This document shows positions 5,170 through 7,798 of a DNA stretch of 7,798 nucleotides, in pieces (position 1 is the stretch's first letter; every line of letters starts with the position of its first letter). The DNA comes from Bacteroidales bacterium. GTDB lineage: Bacteria > Bacteroidota > Bacteroidia > Bacteroidales > UBA12077. The stretch spans positions 1 through 7,798 of the forward strand of contig DAOWML010000096.1 in assembly GCA_030643125.1 (NCBI GenBank), in the 5' to 3' direction. The translations under genes and the position numbers were made by a program. The notes beneath the pieces are model-generated. The model was not told the origin of the DNA and did no database searches. It saw only the letters and a program-made list of their open reading frames with translations.

Positions 5170-6951
5170 CTATTTTGAAAAAGGTTTATACTGTTTGCCG
5201 CCTCCAACAAAGCCGGCATTTTTATAAAATTCTACAAATGTTAAACGTAATGGATGTACGATTGCTCCTAAACTGGCAAGAAAAATATTCAATCCGTGTC
5301 CGATTAATAAAATGATAATAAATGGAATATAACTCAAAAAACTACCTCCCAAAACCTGAGCTGCTATCTGGTTAAACACAAGTCCTAAAATTGCACTTGA
5401 AATTCCTAATGCAAACAACCGAATGTACGATAACAAGTCGCCAAATACTCCGGTAAGCATATTATATACATCGTAAAGTCCTGAAAAAACACTTATTATT
5501 ATATTCTTTTCAGGATTTGCAAATAACAAGATCATTGCAAAACTTAAGCCCAGACCGATCTTTTTTACAATAGCAAAACTTTCAACATTTACACCTACCT
5601 TTTCAAGTCCGATAAATGTTCCGAAAGTTAAGATTAAAAAGAGCCAGCCAATAGTTGATAATCCATATTTTAGTCCACCAAGTTTGATTTGGTTTGCTGC
5701 TTTAATACACATTCCGTAGAAAATCTGCAATCCACCAATTGCTATTGATAACCAGAATAATTTTAATGGTTCAAGGATGATCTGTTTCAAAGGATAAGTT
5801 TCCATTTTAATCAACTCAATACCAAAGAACGTTCCCGAAACCAAACCCATTAATATTGTTGCAACACCCAGATAAGACGCCAAAGTAAGAATTGGTTTTA
5901 ATTGCTTACTTGCTTTTCTTCTAAATATTAATGTTGCAATAAGAATAAATAATCCGTATCCGGTATCACCTACACAAAATCCAAAAAATAACATAAAGAA
6001 CGGAGCAAAAAATGGCGTTAAATCCAATTCTTTATAATCAGGCAATGAAAATAAATCGCCAATTGGCTCGAACAATCTTGAAAATTTATTATTCCTAAGT
6101 TTAATTGGCACCTTGTCTTCTCTATCCGGCTGAGCAGATATAAAATAAACATTTTGTTCTTCAAGAAACTTTTCAAGATCTTCTTTTTGCTCTTGTGGAA
6201 TCCATCCTTCAAGAAACATCACCTTCTCTTCTGCTTGTTTTTCAGTATGATTAATTGCTAAATCAAAATCGGTTTCTTCCTGTAATTTCTTGCGTGTATT
6301 TTTTAAAATATCCTGATATTTAATTGCATACTCATCAAAAATAATCTCAATTTCTTCTAAACGATTTTTACCGGTTTCGTCTTTTGCAAGAAGTTCCGAT
6401 AAAGTTTGCTCAGGTAATTTTATTTCTTCTGCATCAATATCAATTGGATTTGCCCCTCTTTGGAAAGCAACCATATAAGCATATCCGCGTTTAATGCTAA
6501 CAATATCAAGTGGGTATTTATCTTCCCATTCAGGATTAAATTTTTTCTCGTTACAAACAAAAAACCGCAGTTTAATGTGATGTTTCGCAAATTTTTCGTG
6601 CATTTCAGGAGTAAAATCACCCCAGGGCTCAGCTTTTTGAATTTCTTTATTCAATGTAAGCTGCTCTTGTTCCATTGCAGTTATTTCATCAGTAAGTTTA
6701 TTTAATTTTTCAACCAATGCTAATCCATCCATTTCAGATTTTTCAGCACTTTCTTCCTGAGCTCTTTTATTCAGAAATTTTAAGGCTTTGTTAATCTCAC
6801 TGATCTGATGCAACGATAATTTGATGTTTTCATCTATATCTTTCTTTTTTTCTATAATATGAAGTACTCCTAATTCCTGCAATTTCTCAAGAAAAGGAAT
6901 ATACTCCTTGTGATAGATTAAGAAAGAATATTTCATCATTGGAGTAATCAT
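5170..6951 (-). CDS. ntpI: V/A-type ATPase subunit I (stator membrane subunit, a-subunit homologue)
   Basis: Subunit I is the stator of the V/A-type ATPase membrane part and provides the half-channels next to the K ring. The 593 residues are slightly short for the family (roughly 600-660). Residues 1-300 are a soluble region with two coiled-coil stretches (about 37-108 and 190-270) that bind the peripheral stalk. The membrane half starts near 312 with FFAPFFMLFFGFCVGDTGYGL (314-334), the family hallmark, and has about seven or eight helices. The essential arginine is R511 in GDLLSYIRLFALGISSA (504-520). The C-terminus HPLRLTFVEFYKNAGFVGGG (566-585) matches the family ending HxLRLxxVEFxxKFYxGGG. 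Its ATG shares one base with the ntpD stop (TAATG), and an AAGGAGG site sits in the end of ntpD, so translation is probably coupled. Confidence 0.97.
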   Translation of the reverse strand: MITPMMKYSFLIYHKEYIPFLEKLQELGVLHIIEKKKDIDENIKLSLHQISEINKALKFLNKRAQEESAEKSEMDGLALVEKLNKLTDEITAMEQEQLTLNKEIQKAEPWGDFTPEMHEKFAKHHIKLRFFVCNEKKFNPEWEDKYPLDIVSIKRGYAYMVAFQRGANPIDIDAEEIKLPEQTLSELLAKDETGKNRLEEIEIIFDEYAIKYQDILKNTRKKLQEETDFDLAINHTEKQAEEKVMFLEGWIPQEQKEDLEKFLEEQNVYFISAQPDREDKVPIKLRNNKFSRLFEPIGDLFSLPDYKELDLTPFFAPFFMLFFGFCVGDTGYGLFILIATLIFRRKASKQLKPILTLASYLGVATILMGLVSGTFFGIELIKMETYPLKQIILEPLKLFWLSIAIGGLQIFYGMCIKAANQIKLGGLKYGLSTIGWLFLILTFGTFIGLEKVGVNVESFAIVKKIGLGLSFAMILLFANPEKNIIISVFSGLYDVYNMLTGVFGDLLSYIRLFALGISSAILGLVFNQIAAQVLGGSFLSYIPFIIILLIGHGLNIFLASLGAIVHPLRLTFVEFYKNAGFVGGGKQYKPFSK

Positions 6952-7550
6952 TATGCAGCCTCCTTCTGTTCTTGTCGTTTCTTAACAATTTTTTGTGATG
7001 ATTTAGACAAATTCTCCTCATCTTCAAGAAATCGTTTTACTTTCGAGATTGCTTCTTCGTATCCCGGAATTTGTACCTTTTCGTAAAGATTTACTTTTTG
7101 TGTGGTTTTTTTCCTCGCAAAATCTAACAGCTCCATTTTTCTTAAGAAAAATTCACTTTCAATTGATATCTTAACTAATGATTCAATAATTTGAACTCCA
7201 CTTAAAAACCAACTCGGTTTATTAAAAAGGCTAAATTCTCTGATCTCAAAAATTACATCTTCCAGAATTGGTGTTTTAACACCGGCAATTTTCTTAACGA
7301 TCATTTTAACATCTTTAACAGTAATAAGATCCTCCTCAAATTCGCCCCAGAGCCGTACCATTGCATTATATTCTTTCATACGAGTTTCCAGCTTCTTAAG
7401 CAATATTTCTGATTGATCTTTGGCACGCTTAACTTCCATACGAAGAGCTGCTTCTTTACTTTGAAGTGTAGGTAATGCTCTTAAACGAATTTTAAGATTT
7501 TTGTTTAATTGCTGTAATGATGTTTTATTATATTGGAATCTTATGGCCAT
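6951..7550 (-). CDS. ntpD: V/A-type ATPase subunit D (central rotor shaft)
   Basis: Subunit D is the central shaft that turns inside the A3B3 head, the counterpart of F-type gamma. The 199 residues are near the usual 200-230. The N-terminal helix carries the family pattern in LNKNLKIRLRALPTLQSKEAALRMEVKR (15-42; compare LxxQLxxxxxxLxLLKxKxxAL). A middle segment (about 65-125) is less conserved. The C-terminal helix holds the conserved KVNLYEKVQIPGYEEAI (152-168; compare RVNALExxxIPxLExxI). The start ATG at 7550 is the only one giving the full N-terminal helix. No Shine-Dalgarno sequence precedes it; the upstream bases are degenerate repeats trailing from the four-helix-bundle gene 20 bases away. 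In Bacteroidota V-type operons, D normally follows catalytic subunit B directly, so a gene has been inserted here. Confidence 0.95.
   Translation of the reverse strand: MAIRFQYNKTSLQQLNKNLKIRLRALPTLQSKEAALRMEVKRAKDQSEILLKKLETRMKEYNAMVRLWGEFEEDLITVKDVKMIVKKIAGVKTPILEDVIFEIREFSLFNKPSWFLSGVQIIESLVKISIESEFFLRKMELLDFARKKTTQKVNLYEKVQIPGYEEAISKVKRFLEDEENLSKSSQKIVKKRQEQKEAA
6959..6965 (-). promoter_or_regulatory. Perfect Shine-Dalgarno sequence for ntpI inside the end of ntpD
   Basis: AAGGAGG lies 7 bases upstream of the ntpI ATG at 6951 and overlaps the codons for the last residues of ntpD (QKEAA). Together with the TAATG stop-start overlap it fixes the ntpI start and suggests coupled translation of D and I, which are made in similar low copy number. 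Confidence 0.82.
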
Positions 7551-7554
7551 ATTC

Positions 7555-7609
7555 AGTTTCGAGTTTTAAGTTATGAGTTTTGAGTTCCAGATTTTAAGTT
7601 TCGAGTTTT
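7555..7609. repeat. Degenerate short direct repeats around the end of the four-helix-bundle gene
   Basis: AGTTTCGAGTTTT occurs exactly at 7555-7567 and again at 7597-7609. Between the copies are further partial units: GAGTTTTAAGTT, GAGTTTTGAGTT and GATTTTAAGTTT. On the coding strand this reads as a run of AAAACTCGAAACT-like words. It covers the last codons and stop of the four-helix-bundle gene and the 20-base gap before ntpD, so the final residues of that protein (about NTKTRNLKSGTQNS) are encoded by repeat. From memory, such AAACTCGAAACTC tracts often flank these genes in Bacteroidota and may be a trace of how they insert. Confidence 0.7.
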
Positions 7610-7798
7610 TGTATTAAACTTTCTGCCTGAAATATCAGATTTTAACAAATAACTAATAAATCCACCAATAACTTTTGAAAGTTCATCTGCTTTATCCGTT
7701 TTATCATCTAAACATTCTTTTGTAATATATTTTCTGTCAAATGCACGATAAAGCTGTGATTTTGTTTCAGCTAAAGATCCTTTTGCAATATAAAAAAA
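7571..7798 (-). CDS. Four-helix-bundle protein (23S rRNA intervening-sequence protein family), C-terminal part
   Basis: An open frame enters from the right edge and gives 75 residues up to the TAA at 7571. Family members are about 115-125 residues, so roughly the first 45 are missing. FYIAKGSLAETKSQLYRA (3-20 of the visible part) is the family hallmark FxxIAxGSxxExxxQL, followed by an amphipathic helix ADELSKVIGGFISYLLKSD (37-55), the usual last helix. The family was named after proteins encoded in intervening sequences of 23S rRNA genes, but free-standing copies are common in Bacteroidota and their function is unknown. Here it sits upstream of ntpD in the same direction, apparently inserted within the V-type ATPase operon. 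The tail after about residue 61 is encoded by short repeats and is probably not part of the folded domain. Function in ATPase biology is not indicated. Confidence 0.88.
   Translation of the reverse strand, partial: FFYIAKGSLAETKSQLYRAFDRKYITKECLDDKTDKADELSKVIGGFISYLLKSDISGRKFNTKTRNLKSGTQNS

Noticed and set aside
6460..6705. An 81-codon plus-strand frame inside ntpI
   Set aside because: Antisense shadow of the soluble part of ntpI, without recognisable protein features.

Overview
The window is a compact, AT-rich, fully co-directional block in which every recognisable gene lies on the minus strand. It joins the end of a V/A-type ATPase operon to most of an F-type ATP synthase operon. The protein style points to an uncultured or little-studied member of the Bacteroidota (Bacteroidales-like). 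The pointers are a very long F-type a subunit with a signal peptide and a conserved periplasmic-type N-terminal domain, alpha and c subunit sequences of Bacteroidota type, a TAnnTTTG promoter element, absence of Shine-Dalgarno sequences before most genes, and a four-helix-bundle (23S rRNA intervening-sequence-like) gene inserted in an operon. The species assignment is inference.

In the order of transcription (right to left), the window opens with the 3' part of a four-helix-bundle protein gene (7571 to beyond the right edge). A patch of degenerate short direct repeats (7555-7609) follows. Then come V-ATPase subunits D (6951-7550), I (5170-6951) and K (4673-5137). D and I overlap by one base, and I and K each have a strong Shine-Dalgarno sequence. 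A terminator-like hairpin with a U tract (4608-4641) follows K.

A new transcription unit probably starts near 4560, behind a perfect TAnnTTTG box. It encodes F-type subunits a (atpB, 3436-4545), c (atpE, 3143-3400), b (atpF, 2572-3066), delta (atpH, 1994-2557), alpha (atpA, 372-1955) and the first 119 codons of gamma (atpG, cut by the left edge). A strong hairpin followed by a U-rich stretch sits between atpE and atpF. A GC-rich palindrome sits between atpH and atpA.

Functionally the two machines are both rotary ATPases but appear to use different ions. The V-type K subunit carries the full set of sodium ligands known from Enterococcus hirae NtpK, whereas the F-type c subunit lacks the sodium ligands known from Ilyobacter tartaricus and looks proton-coupled. 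The window therefore seems to hold a sodium rotary ATPase and a proton ATP synthase back to back. The V-type A, B and E subunits and the F-type beta and epsilon subunits are not in the window. No gene-free stretch exceeds 300 bases; the longest is 127 bases (4546-4672). Every gene seen belongs to a known family, so the novelty lies in arrangement, ion specificity and regulatory structure.
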